64,000 nucleotides of DNA from CADEDV01 sp964412375. GTDB lineage: Bacteria; Bacteroidota; Bacteroidia; Chitinophagales; Chitinophagaceae. The stretch lies in NCBI GenBank assembly GCA_964412375.1, contig CAYPOD010000001.1, positions 283,799 to 347,798 on the forward strand, read 5' to 3'. A program made the translations under genes and the position numbers. Positions 44,362 to 51,622 of this stretch are shown piece by piece. The first letter of the stretch is position 1. Each line of letters begins with the position of its first letter. Under the pieces are notes generated by a model. That model saw only the letters and a list, made by a program, of their open reading frames with translations, was not told the DNA's origin and did not search any database.

Positions 44362-45192
44362 ATGAAAAATATTCTACTGTTTGCCTTATGCACTATCATA
44401 TTCAACCAGGTTGATCTTTCTGCACAAAGGACAAATGTACCCGAAGACAGGAACCTGGCAGAAGCCATCCTGCTTTGCTCCAGTCACAAAGGGTTGATGA
44501 AAGACCTGGTTGCCAGTAAAGAGGCAGATACAGCTAAATTGTATTCCAAACTGAATACACTGGCCCGCAACTGGGATAAGTTCAATCACCGGCGTGACAG
44601 TATTAAACTGAAAAATACCGTTCGGTTGCCTGTTGAAGGCACCGACAAACAAATGGTGCTGGTTTACCTGATGTACCGCAATGCCGAATGGGATGAAATG
44701 TTGCTGCTGACGAGTAAAAAAGATAATTACCTGCTGGATATTGACAGGCCCGAAGATGTTTTCACCTTCAACACTAAAAACCGGACCCGCTATCATAACA
44801 ATACCGGCAGCCTTTCATCTCTCTTCATTAAAAAACTGCCGCTGAAAGAAGAAGCGTTGCAAACAACCAAAACCATTATCAGGCTGGTAAATGCAGGAAA
44901 GAAAGACAGCCTTTATCAATATATTGCCTATAACCGGCAAAATGATCCAAAAAGAAAATACCTCGAAGAGCCGCTGAGTGCAAAATCGCCGGAAGACCAG
45001 GTGTTGCTGAACAAGATATACAACGACCTGAGAGGCCTGTTTGCTTCGCCGGAAAGCATTTATATTGATGGAGGGTTTAAAGCCAATCCCGATTTCGGCT
45101 CCTGCAGCTTTCGTGTTGTTTGTAAGGAAACAAAAAATTCGGAACAGTTTTATTATTTGTACCGGAACGGGAAATACCTGTTGTCAAAATAA
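44362..45192 (+). CDS. Secreted hypothetical protein
   Basis: 276 residues with a cleavable signal peptide (about 1-21, ends LSAQ). The rest is mixed alpha/beta and charged (LYSKLNTLARNWDKFNHRRDS, YHNNTGSLSSLF, FGSCSFRVVCKET near the C-terminus with two Cys that could form a disulphide). I do not recognise a family. It stands between a strong terminator and the paaA promoter, so it is a single-gene unit. TAAACTTG at about 44347-44354, 8 bases before the ATG, may be a promoter element. Confidence 0.65.
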   Translation: MKNILLFALCTIIFNQVDLSAQRTNVPEDRNLAEAILLCSSHKGLMKDLVASKEADTAKLYSKLNTLARNWDKFNHRRDSIKLKNTVRLPVEGTDKQMVLVYLMYRNAEWDEMLLLTSKKDNYLLDIDRPEDVFTFNTKNRTRYHNNTGSLSSLFIKKLPLKEEALQTTKTIIRLVNAGKKDSLYQYIAYNRQNDPKRKYLEEPLSAKSPEDQVLLNKIYNDLRGLFASPESIYIDGGFKANPDFGSCSFRVVCKETKNSEQFYYLYRNGKYLLSK

Positions 45193-45291
45193 CCATCCGC
45201 TTCTATAAAGAAACCCTGCAAATACCGGAAGCATTCCCGTTCCCGGTAAACCGCTATTCAACTATTTGCTCAAACAGGCGTTAGTTTTCAG

Positions 45292-45299
45292 TAAATTTG
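45292..45299 (+). promoter_or_regulatory. -7 promoter element of the paa operon
   Basis: TAAATTTG matches TAnnTTTG, with TTTG at 45265-45268 upstream. Transcription would begin near 45305, giving a leader of about 13 bases before the paaA ATG at 45318. The spacer holds AAACAGGCGTTAGTTT (45271-45286), a loose inverted repeat at which a TetR repressor could sit. Confidence 0.55.
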
Positions 45300-45317
45300 A
45301 ACTTCAAATTTAAGACT

Positions 45318-46259
45318 ATGCCTGTTCAGGATTTTGAAAAACTATTCCAGGAAAAGATTGACAACGAAATCAAGATCGAGCCGAAAGACTGGATGCCCGA
45401 TGCCTATCGCAAGACCAACATTCGGCAGATTTCTCAACATGCCCATAGTGAAATCGTGGGTATGCTGCCCGAGGGCAACTGGATCAGCCGGGCCCCGACC
45501 CTGAAAAGAAAAGCCATCCTGCTGGCCAAAGTGCAGGATGAAGCAGGTCATGGTTTATACCTCTATTCAGCTGCCGAAACATTAGGTATGTCGAGGGAAG
45601 AAATGATCAATGATCTGCACAGCGGCAAAGCCAAGTATTCTTCCATTTTCAATTACCCTTCCCTAACCTGGGCCGATATGGGCGCCATCGGCTGGCTGGT
45701 GGATGGAGCAGCGATTCTGAACCAGGTGATGCTTTGCAGAACATCTTACGGTCCTTATGCAAGAGCCATGGTGCGAATTTGCAAAGAAGAAAGTTTTCAC
45801 CAGCGGCAGGGTTTTGAAATTCTATTGACATTATCAAAAGGAACAGCGGAGCAGAAAGCCATGTGCCAGGATGCCATCAACCGCTGGTGGTGGCCCTCGC
45901 TGATGATGTTTGGTCCGAAAGACAGTGAAAGTACCAACAGTGATCAAAGCATGAAATGGAAGATCAAACGCAAAAGCAATGATGAACTGCGCCAGAATTT
46001 TGTGGATATGATTGCCGAACAGGTGAAAGTGTTGGGCATGACCCTGCCCGATCCGGATCTGAAATGGAATGAACAAAGGAAGCACTATGATTTTGGCGAG
46101 ATCAACTGGACGGAGTTCTGGAATGTGGTAAAAGGAAATGGCCCCTGCAACAAACAAAGACTGGATGCCCGGAGAAAAGCATGGGAAGAAGGGGAATGGG
46201 TGAGGGAAGCAGCAGCTGCTTATTCTAAAAAAAGAAAAAACAAGCAATTAGCCGCTTGA
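45318..46259 (+). CDS. paaA: Phenylacetyl-CoA 1,2-epoxidase catalytic subunit PaaA
   Basis: The diiron monooxygenase subunit that converts phenylacetyl-CoA to its 1,2-epoxide with O2. 313 residues from the ATG at 45318. An in-frame TTG at 45297 lies inside the promoter -7 element, which rules it out. The ferritin-like carboxylate/His ligands are seen in KVQDEAGHGLYLYSAAE and CKEESFHQRQGFEILL (two ExxH motifs). CoA-binding basic residues include the NRWWWPSLMMFGP and KRKSNDELRQNF region. It is the first gene of the paaABCDGI run, but a four-helix-bundle gene separates it from paaB. Confidence 0.97.
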   Translation: MPVQDFEKLFQEKIDNEIKIEPKDWMPDAYRKTNIRQISQHAHSEIVGMLPEGNWISRAPTLKRKAILLAKVQDEAGHGLYLYSAAETLGMSREEMINDLHSGKAKYSSIFNYPSLTWADMGAIGWLVDGAAILNQVMLCRTSYGPYARAMVRICKEESFHQRQGFEILLTLSKGTAEQKAMCQDAINRWWWPSLMMFGPKDSESTNSDQSMKWKIKRKSNDELRQNFVDMIAEQVKVLGMTLPDPDLKWNEQRKHYDFGEINWTEFWNVVKGNGPCNKQRLDARRKAWEEGEWVREAAAAYSKKRKNKQLAA

Positions 46260-46271
46260 TTATTAATTAGT

Positions 46272-46285
46272 AATTATTGATTATT
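46272..46285. repeat. Left arm of inverted repeat flanking the S23-type gene
   Basis: AATTATTGATTATT, three bases before the start codon of the four-helix-bundle gene. Its exact reverse complement lies at 46683-46696. The surrounding 30 bases are A/T-only and repeat variants of TTATTAATTA. Confidence 0.7.
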
Positions 46286-46287
46286 TC

Positions 46288-46677
46288 GTGGCTACTTATA
46301 ATCACTATTATGAATTACCGGTTTATAAATCCTGCAGAGATTTTCGAAAAAAAATATCTGCAGCAGTAAGAAAATATTTCCCGAAAACAGAGGAATATTT
46401 ATTGAAAACGCAAATTTTGGATTCAAGCCGGTCTGTAACGGCAAATATTGCAGAAGGTTTTGGAAGGTTTCATTACCAGGAAAATATTCAGTTTTGCAGG
46501 CAATCAAGAGGTTCGTTGACAGAAACCCTTGAACACATGATAACAGCTTACGATGATAAGTATATTACAAAAGATATCCTTGGCGAAATAAACAAAGATT
46601 ATAAAGAATGCTTAAAGCAGTTAAACGGGTATATCAAATATTTAAAAACGGTGAAACTTGGAGAAAAAAATAATTAA
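46288..46677 (+). CDS. Four-helix-bundle protein (S23/23S rRNA intervening-sequence family)
   Basis: 129 residues, GTG start at 46288. The family signature is clear: LPVYKSCRDFRKKI (helix 1), LKTQILDSSRSVTANIAEGFGRF (conserved Q, SS, NIAEG core), FCRQSRGSLTETLEHMITA and a final long helix. Such proteins were first seen inside intervening sequences of 23S rRNA genes and are also common as solitary intergenic genes in Bacteroidota, often with A/T-rich flanks. Here it sits between paaA and paaB, an operon that normally has nothing at this point, and is enclosed by a 14-base perfect inverted repeat. A mobile or selfish unit is inferred; the molecular activity of the family is not established. Confidence 0.88.
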   Translation: MATYNHYYELPVYKSCRDFRKKISAAVRKYFPKTEEYLLKTQILDSSRSVTANIAEGFGRFHYQENIQFCRQSRGSLTETLEHMITAYDDKYITKDILGEINKDYKECLKQLNGYIKYLKTVKLGEKNN

Positions 46678-46682
46678 TAATG

Positions 46683-46696
46683 AATAATCAATAATT
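46683..46696. repeat. Right arm of inverted repeat flanking the S23-type gene
   Basis: AATAATCAATAATT, exact reverse complement of 46272-46285, ending one base before the paaB ATG. It therefore occupies the paaB ribosome-binding region, which contains only A/T bases plus one G and one C. Confidence 0.7.
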
Positions 46697-46697
46697 T

Positions 46698-47060
46698 ATG
46701 AGTTTCGGAATCAGACTACTTTTCTACGGCGACATACCTGAAGAAAAAGGGGGCGGAAAAACAGAAAGCAAGACTTCTGGCCACGACTGGCCCTTATGGG
46801 AAGTGTTTATAAGAAGTAAACAGGGACTTGACCATAAGCATGTAGGCAGTCTTCATGCCGCTGACGCACAAATGGCCATTGAAAATGCAAGAGATGTTTA
46901 CACCCGGAGGATGGAAGGGGTAAGCATCTGGGTAGTGGAAAGCAAATATATCACCGCTTCCAACCCTGAAGAAGCTGGCGAACTCTATGAACCGGCTGTT
47001 GACAAAATATACCGCCACCCCACCTTTTACCAGTTGCCTGACGAAGTAAACCATATGTAA
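46698..47060 (+). CDS. paaB: Phenylacetyl-CoA epoxidase subunit PaaB
   Basis: A small structural subunit that bridges PaaAC dimers in the epoxidase. 120 residues. The signature WPLWEVFIRSKQGLDHKHVGSLHAADAQMAIENARDVYTRR is nearly invariant in PaaB, followed by IWVVESKYI. An N-terminal extension of about 30 residues (FYGDIPEEKGGGKTESK) is longer than in E. coli but usual in Bacteroidota as far as I recall. The stop overlaps the paaC start by one base (TAATG), so translation is coupled. Confidence 0.96.
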   Translation: MSFGIRLLFYGDIPEEKGGGKTESKTSGHDWPLWEVFIRSKQGLDHKHVGSLHAADAQMAIENARDVYTRRMEGVSIWVVESKYITASNPEEAGELYEPAVDKIYRHPTFYQLPDEVNHM

Positions 47061-47794
47061 TGAGAGGCCTGATTGATTATACTTTACATTTAGCTGATAA
47101 CACACTGATACTCGGCCAGCGCAATGCTGAATGGTGCGGACACGGACCCGTATTGGAGCAGGATATTGCTATCACCAACATCTCTCTCGATCTTATAGGG
47201 CAGGCAAGAAATTTTTACCAGTACGCCGCAGTATTGACCGGAGGCGGCACTACAGAAGACACATTAGCTTACCTGCGAAAAGAAAGAGAATTCAAAAACT
47301 GCCTGCTGGTGGAACAACCTAATGGCGATTGGGCACAAACCATCCTGCGTCAATTCCTGTTTAGCAACTATCAGTATCATTTATACCAGCAATTACAAAA
47401 CCACAGCGATGAGCAACTGGCAGCGATTGCGGCTAAAGCCATAAAAGAAGTGGCTTATCATTTACGATGGAGCAGTGAATGGGTGATAAGACTGGGCGAC
47501 GGCACCGCTGAAAGTAATCGCAGAATTAACAAAGCGATTGAGGAATTATGGCCTTATACCGGCGAACTCTTTATACCTGCTGAATATGAAACAGCAATGG
47601 GTATTGATGTGGATATGATTCAGGAAAAATGGGAAGAGAAAGTAAAGGCTGTATTTGAAGAAGCAACTTTAGCGTTTCCTGAAAAAATATTTATGCAAAC
47701 CGGTGGTAAAACTGGTACTCACACAGAACATCTCGGTTATATTCTTACCGAATTACAATATTTGCAAAGAACCTACCCCGGAGCAGAATGGTAG
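47060..47794 (+). CDS. paaC: Phenylacetyl-CoA epoxidase subunit PaaC
   Basis: The non-catalytic ferritin-like partner of PaaA. 244 residues. Typical motifs: LADNTLILGQRNAEWCGHGPVLEQDIA near the start, LDLIGQARNFYQYAA, then LRQFLFSNYQYHLY and IKEVAYHLRWSSEWVIRLGDGT. The four-helix core is retained but the diiron ligands are not all conserved, as usual for PaaC. Starts at the paaB stop and overlaps paaD by seven bases. Confidence 0.96.
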   Translation: MRGLIDYTLHLADNTLILGQRNAEWCGHGPVLEQDIAITNISLDLIGQARNFYQYAAVLTGGGTTEDTLAYLRKEREFKNCLLVEQPNGDWAQTILRQFLFSNYQYHLYQQLQNHSDEQLAAIAAKAIKEVAYHLRWSSEWVIRLGDGTAESNRRINKAIEELWPYTGELFIPAEYETAMGIDVDMIQEKWEEKVKAVFEEATLAFPEKIFMQTGGKTGTHTEHLGYILTELQYLQRTYPGAEW

Positions 47795-48291
47795 AAACGA
47801 CTGACATAGAAGAAAAAAAAGTATGGGCTATACTTGAAACAGTTACTGACCCTGAGGTTCCTGTTCTTACCATCATCGATCTGGGTATTGTCAGAGATGT
47901 GAAGATCAACAAAGAAATAACGGAGATTATCATAACTCCCACTTACACGGGTTGTCCTGCCATGGATATGATCAGCATGAATATCCGGCTGGCATTGGCA
48001 GAAGCAGGATATAAAAACGTAACCATCACCACTGTGCTTTCACCGGCGTGGACCACCGATTGGATGAGTGAAGAAGGTAAAAGAAAATTAAAAGAGTATG
48101 GCATTGCCCCGCCTAATCCCAAACAACAGGTGTGCAGCGACAAATTGTTTGCAGCTGATGAAGCGGTGCAATGCCCTCATTGCAACTCATGGCATACACA
48201 CCGTATCAGCGAGTTTGGCTCTACCGCCTGCAAAGCTTTGTACCAGTGCGATGATTGCAAAGAGCCGTTTGATTATTTCAAATGCCACTGA
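47788..48291 (+). CDS. paaD: PaaD, Fe-S/metal-cluster maturation protein of the epoxidase
   Basis: 167 residues. The N-terminal MIP18/DUF59 domain has VTDPEVPVLTIIDLGIVRDV and TPTYTGCPAMDMI with the family Cys. The C-terminal zinc-ribbon (CPHC near 129, CKALYQCDDC near 150) is special to PaaD. Its exact role is unresolved but it is required for epoxidase activity in other bacteria and probably helps metal-centre assembly. Overlaps paaC by seven bases. Confidence 0.93.
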   Translation: MVETTDIEEKKVWAILETVTDPEVPVLTIIDLGIVRDVKINKEITEIIITPTYTGCPAMDMISMNIRLALAEAGYKNVTITTVLSPAWTTDWMSEEGKRKLKEYGIAPPNPKQQVCSDKLFAADEAVQCPHCNSWHTHRISEFGSTACKALYQCDDCKEPFDYFKCH

Positions 48292-48362
48292 TAAGTTTTT
48301 GATTGCAGTACTGATAATATTTCGGGATTAGATTTTAGATTTGAATAAATTCTTATCAACCT

Positions 48363-49136
48363 ATGTCATCCATTCTGTTTGAAATAAAAAATGCCATTGG
48401 TTTTATCACACTTAACCGTCCTGATAAACTCAATGCATTCAACCGTGAAATGGCGCTGCTGCTGCAAGAGTCGCTGGATAAATGCAGTGATAAAGAAATC
48501 CGTTGTGTGTATATCACCGGTGCCGGAAAGGGTTTCAGCGCCGGGCAAGACCTGGCCGAAGTGGTGGACCCTGAAGGACCAGGTATGTCAAGAATACTCA
48601 GTGAACATTACAATCCTGTTATTATTAAAATACGGGAACTGAAAAAACCGGTAGTGGCGGCCGTTAATGGTGTGGCGGCCGGTGCCGGAGCCAATATTGC
48701 TTTGTGCTGTGATATCTGCGTGGCCAGGGAATCTGCTTCTTTTATACAGGCATTTTCCAAAATCGGGTTGATCCCCGACAGCGGCGGCACATTCTTTTTA
48801 CCCAAACTCATCGGCTGGCAAAAAGCTTCGGCTATTATGATGCTGGGTGATAAAATTGATGCAGCTACGGCTGAGAAATGGGGTATGTTGTACAAGTATT
48901 TCCCGGATGAAACTTTTGAAATCGAAGCGATGAAAATCGCAGAGACATTGGCCGCCATGCCAACCCTGGGACTGGCCTATACCAAAAAAGCATTGCAATG
49001 GGCATTCACCCACACGATGTATGAACAATTGCAGAATGAAGACAAGCTGCAGCAACGGGCAGCACAGACTGCTGATTACAAAGAAGGCGTAGCGGCATTT
49101 TTGGAGAAAAGGAAGCCGGTGTTTAAAGGAGAGTGA
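48363..49136 (+). CDS. paaG: PaaG, 1,2-epoxyphenylacetyl-CoA isomerase (enoyl-CoA hydratase family)
   Basis: Turns the phenylacetyl-CoA epoxide into the seven-membered oxepin-CoA. 257 residues, crotonase fold: ITGAGKGFSAGQDLAEV (oxyanion-hole region about 60), NGVAAGAGANIALCCDI (about 100) and IGLIPDSGGTFFLPK (about 135), whose Asp is the PaaG catalytic residue and replaces the Glu used by hydratases. Located 71 bases after paaD in the same direction. The C-terminal helical part (KPVFKGE end) matches PaaG. PaaG rather than PaaF is chosen from the Asp and from the context. Confidence 0.92.
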   Translation: MSSILFEIKNAIGFITLNRPDKLNAFNREMALLLQESLDKCSDKEIRCVYITGAGKGFSAGQDLAEVVDPEGPGMSRILSEHYNPVIIKIRELKKPVVAAVNGVAAGAGANIALCCDICVARESASFIQAFSKIGLIPDSGGTFFLPKLIGWQKASAIMMLGDKIDAATAEKWGMLYKYFPDETFEIEAMKIAETLAAMPTLGLAYTKKALQWAFTHTMYEQLQNEDKLQQRAAQTADYKEGVAAFLEKRKPVFKGE

Positions 49137-49163
49137 TTTTCAATAACCCATATTCAATTATCA

Positions 49164-49589
49164 ATGCTCAGTGAAAAAAACCAGTTAGCAAAAGATGTCG
49201 TGGCACACATGATGAAAAACGACCTGTTCTCACAGTGGCTGGGGATTGAAGTGCTGGAAATACGAGAAGGCTACAGCAAAATCAAAATGACTGTGCGGGA
49301 AGAAATGATCAATGGTTTTGGTATTGTGCATGGCGGTATTGCCTTTTCGCTGGCCGACAGCGCCTTTGCTTTTGCCTGCAACAACCGGAATAATTTATCT
49401 GTTGCATTAGACACTTCCATCAATTTCACCAAACCGGTTCATGTGGGTGATGTTTTAACCGCCGAAGCCAAAGAATTGCACAACGGGAAATCAACAGGAC
49501 TATATCATATCAGTATCACCAACCAGAAAGATCATGTTGTGGCATTGTTCAAAGGCACCTGTTTCCGCACCGGCAAAACATTGATCTGA
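49164..49589 (+). CDS. paaI: PaaI, hot-dog acyl-CoA thioesterase
   Basis: Hydrolyses hydroxyphenylacetyl-CoA and similar dead-end CoA esters, returning CoA. 141 residues, one hot-dog domain: NGFGIVHGGIAFSLADSAFAFACN carries the catalytic HGG...D motif, followed by TSINFTKPVHVGDVLTAEAKE. It lies 27 bases after paaG and ends three bases from the stop of the convergent glycerate kinase, so it is the last gene of the operon. Confidence 0.92.
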   Translation: MLSEKNQLAKDVVAHMMKNDLFSQWLGIEVLEIREGYSKIKMTVREEMINGFGIVHGGIAFSLADSAFAFACNNRNNLSVALDTSINFTKPVHVGDVLTAEAKELHNGKSTGLYHISITNQKDHVVALFKGTCFRTGKTLI

Positions 49590-49591
49590 TC

Positions 49592-50704
49592 TCAGCTCCC
49601 GATAGTTTTAAAAAAAGCGGTCGCTTTATTTTCCAGCAGTGTAGCTGCATTTTGAATGGCGGCCTCAATGGCTGATTCATCTTCAGCAAGAGAAACAATC
49701 TTTTCAAGCCCTGTCATCTTTTCCATACCCGGCTCCATATAACCGCAAAAAGCAACACAGGGAATAGTATAGTCATTGGCCATGGCAGCCATCCTGCCCA
49801 CCACTTTTCCCTGGGTGCTTTGTCTATCTATCTTGCCCTCCCCGGTAATTAGAAGATTTGTGCCGGTCAGTGCCTGCTCAATGCCCGATGCTTCCAATAC
49901 CATGTCAATTCCTTTGCTCATCTTCACTTCAAAAAAAGGAATCAGTCCGGCTGCAACAGCTCCCGCAGCACCTGTTCCCGGAATGGAGGAAACATCCTTG
50001 TGAAACTGATTTTTAATTACAAAATCAAAATTCTTTAATCCCTCATCCAGTTGTTTAACCATTATCTCATCTGCACCTTTTTGCGGGGCATATACATAAG
50101 CAGCCCCGTTTTCTCCATGCAATACGTTCTCCACATCACAGGCTATTTCAAAAAATACAGGCGGAATAACAGCCGGCAGCACAATCCTGTTAATTCGGGA
50201 TAAATTCTCACCGGAGGCTTTCAGCCTGTTCCCTTTTTCATCTTCAAAAAGAAAACCCAATGCAGATAAGATTCCCGTTCCCGCATCATTAGTAGCACTG
50301 CCACCAAGACCCAGTTTAATTTTTTCAGCCCCTTTATCCATGGCATGTCTGATCAGCAGACCGGTTCCATAAGTGGAAGTGGCCATCGGGTTTCTTTCTT
50401 TTTTTCTAAGCAATACCAGGCCACTGGCTGCGGCCATTTCAATGATCGCTATTTTTTCTACTTTATTCCATTCATAAGACACCGTGATTTTCCTGTGCAG
50501 CGGATCAACAGTTTCGCAGGTGATCATTTCCGTTCTCTTATAGTGCCGGAGAATTGCTGCAAAACCATCCCCGCCATCAGCCATGGGAAAAGAAAGCACT
50601 TCAATGCCTGGTTTTGCCCGGTGAATTCCTGCCTCAATTGCCCTGCATACTTCAAAACTGCTGAGGCTACCTTTGAACTTATCCGGTGCAATGATGATTT
50701 TCAT
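49592..50704 (-). CDS. Glycerate kinase, GlxK/GarK family
   Basis: Phosphorylates D-glycerate, feeding it into glycolysis. 370 residues, usual length. The N-terminus IIAPDKFKGSLSSFEVCRAIEAGI is the family hallmark, as are FPMADGGDGFAAIL, the glycine-rich KIKLGLGGSATNDAGTGIL (about 130-150) and LLITGEGKIDRQSTQGKV (about 280-300). Whether it makes 2- or 3-phosphoglycerate cannot be read reliably. It interrupts the paa direction: it is convergent with paaI and divergent from paaY. Confidence 0.93.
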   Translation of the reverse strand: MKIIIAPDKFKGSLSSFEVCRAIEAGIHRAKPGIEVLSFPMADGGDGFAAILRHYKRTEMITCETVDPLHRKITVSYEWNKVEKIAIIEMAAASGLVLLRKKERNPMATSTYGTGLLIRHAMDKGAEKIKLGLGGSATNDAGTGILSALGFLFEDEKGNRLKASGENLSRINRIVLPAVIPPVFFEIACDVENVLHGENGAAYVYAPQKGADEIMVKQLDEGLKNFDFVIKNQFHKDVSSIPGTGAAGAVAAGLIPFFEVKMSKGIDMVLEASGIEQALTGTNLLITGEGKIDRQSTQGKVVGRMAAMANDYTIPCVAFCGYMEPGMEKMTGLEKIVSLAEDESAIEAAIQNAATLLENKATAFFKTIGS

Positions 50705-50779
50705 TTGTCCAAGTTACTACGACGACAATGATTACTTTACCGAAAGATGCCGATTTTTGTGATCAGTAATATTCACCAT

Positions 50780-51370
50780 ATGATATACGAGTTTAACGGA
50801 TTCAAACCCGTGATACATGAATCGTCTTTTGTTCATCCGCAGGCGGCTGTAACCGGCAATGTCATCATTGGTAAAGATTGCTATATAGGACCGGGAGCAG
50901 CGTTAAGAGGTGACTGGGGGCAGATCATCCTGGAAGATGGCTGCAATGTGCAGGAGAATTGTACCATCCATATGTTTCCAGGTGTCACTGTGTTGCTGAA
51001 AGAAGGTTCGCATATCGGGCACGGAGCGGTGATACACGGCGCCACTATCGGAAAGAACTGCCTCGTGGGGATGAACGCAGTTATCATGGATAATGTGGAG
51101 TTGGGGGATGAAAGCATTGTTGGTGCTTTATCTTTTATAAAAGAAGGAGTAAAAATACCATCACGAAGCCTGGTTGTTGGCAATCCTTCAACGATCATTA
51201 AAGAAGTAAGTGATGAAATGCTGGCGTGGAAAACGGAAGGGACGAAACTGTACCAGCAATTACCTGCCGGGTGTTTTGAAACATTGAAACCTTGTGAGCC
51301 TCTGCGTGAAATTCCTGCTGATAGAAAGTCACAACCAAATGATTACAATCCGTGGAAACAATTCAGGTAA
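50780..51370 (+). CDS. paaY: PaaY, hexapeptide-repeat (gamma-carbonic anhydrase type) thioesterase
   Basis: A left-handed beta-helix enzyme that hydrolyses toxic ring-CoA products in phenylacetate breakdown. 196 residues from the ATG at 50780. An in-frame ATG at 50747 would add 11 residues not present in the family. Hexapeptide repeats run from VIIGKDCYIGPGAALRGDW through HIGHGAVIHGATIGKNCLVGMNAV, which supplies the metal-binding His residues. The C-terminal MLAWKTEGTKLYQQL and CEPLREIPADR segment is shared with PaaY and absent from ordinary gamma-carbonic anhydrases. TTACTTTA just before 50747 may be its promoter. Confidence 0.88.
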   Translation: MIYEFNGFKPVIHESSFVHPQAAVTGNVIIGKDCYIGPGAALRGDWGQIILEDGCNVQENCTIHMFPGVTVLLKEGSHIGHGAVIHGATIGKNCLVGMNAVIMDNVELGDESIVGALSFIKEGVKIPSRSLVVGNPSTIIKEVSDEMLAWKTEGTKLYQQLPAGCFETLKPCEPLREIPADRKSQPNDYNPWKQFR

Positions 51371-51439
51371 ACAAGATTTATATATGATAATATATTTTTA
51401 TTGTAAATAATTGTCTTAGTTTCTTGCATAGATAAATCC

Positions 51440-51622
51440 TGATTATTACTTTTACACTCCTAACGTACCCAATACCCTCTCTAAAGACCTCCATTTAATT
51501 TATTCCATTTACTCCTCTTAGGAAACCTGTTACCAAGTTTATCCTTTCGAATGCCGTTATGTCCATTCCCCAAAAACCAACACGGTTCAGGATTTACTAT
51601 TATTAATATAAAACCTAAGAGC
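51440..51622 (+). promoter_or_regulatory. Conserved leader of T9SS paralog A
   Basis: A 5' region that matches the leader of the next paralog (53670-53855) in spaced blocks: TCTAAA, CTT-AGGAA, CCTTTCGA (51543), TCCAT, CCC-AAAACCA-like, GGTTCAGGATTT (51584-51595) and ATAAAACCTA-GAGCATG. CCTTTCGA and GGTTCAGGATTT are 41 bases apart in both copies. An upstream in-frame ATG (51551) lies inside it and is not the start. It could be a shared 5' UTR or simply a duplication remnant. Confidence 0.5.

Noticed and set aside
45297..45317. Upstream TTG start for paaA
   Set aside because: The codon lies within the TAAATTTG promoter element, so it would not be transcribed.
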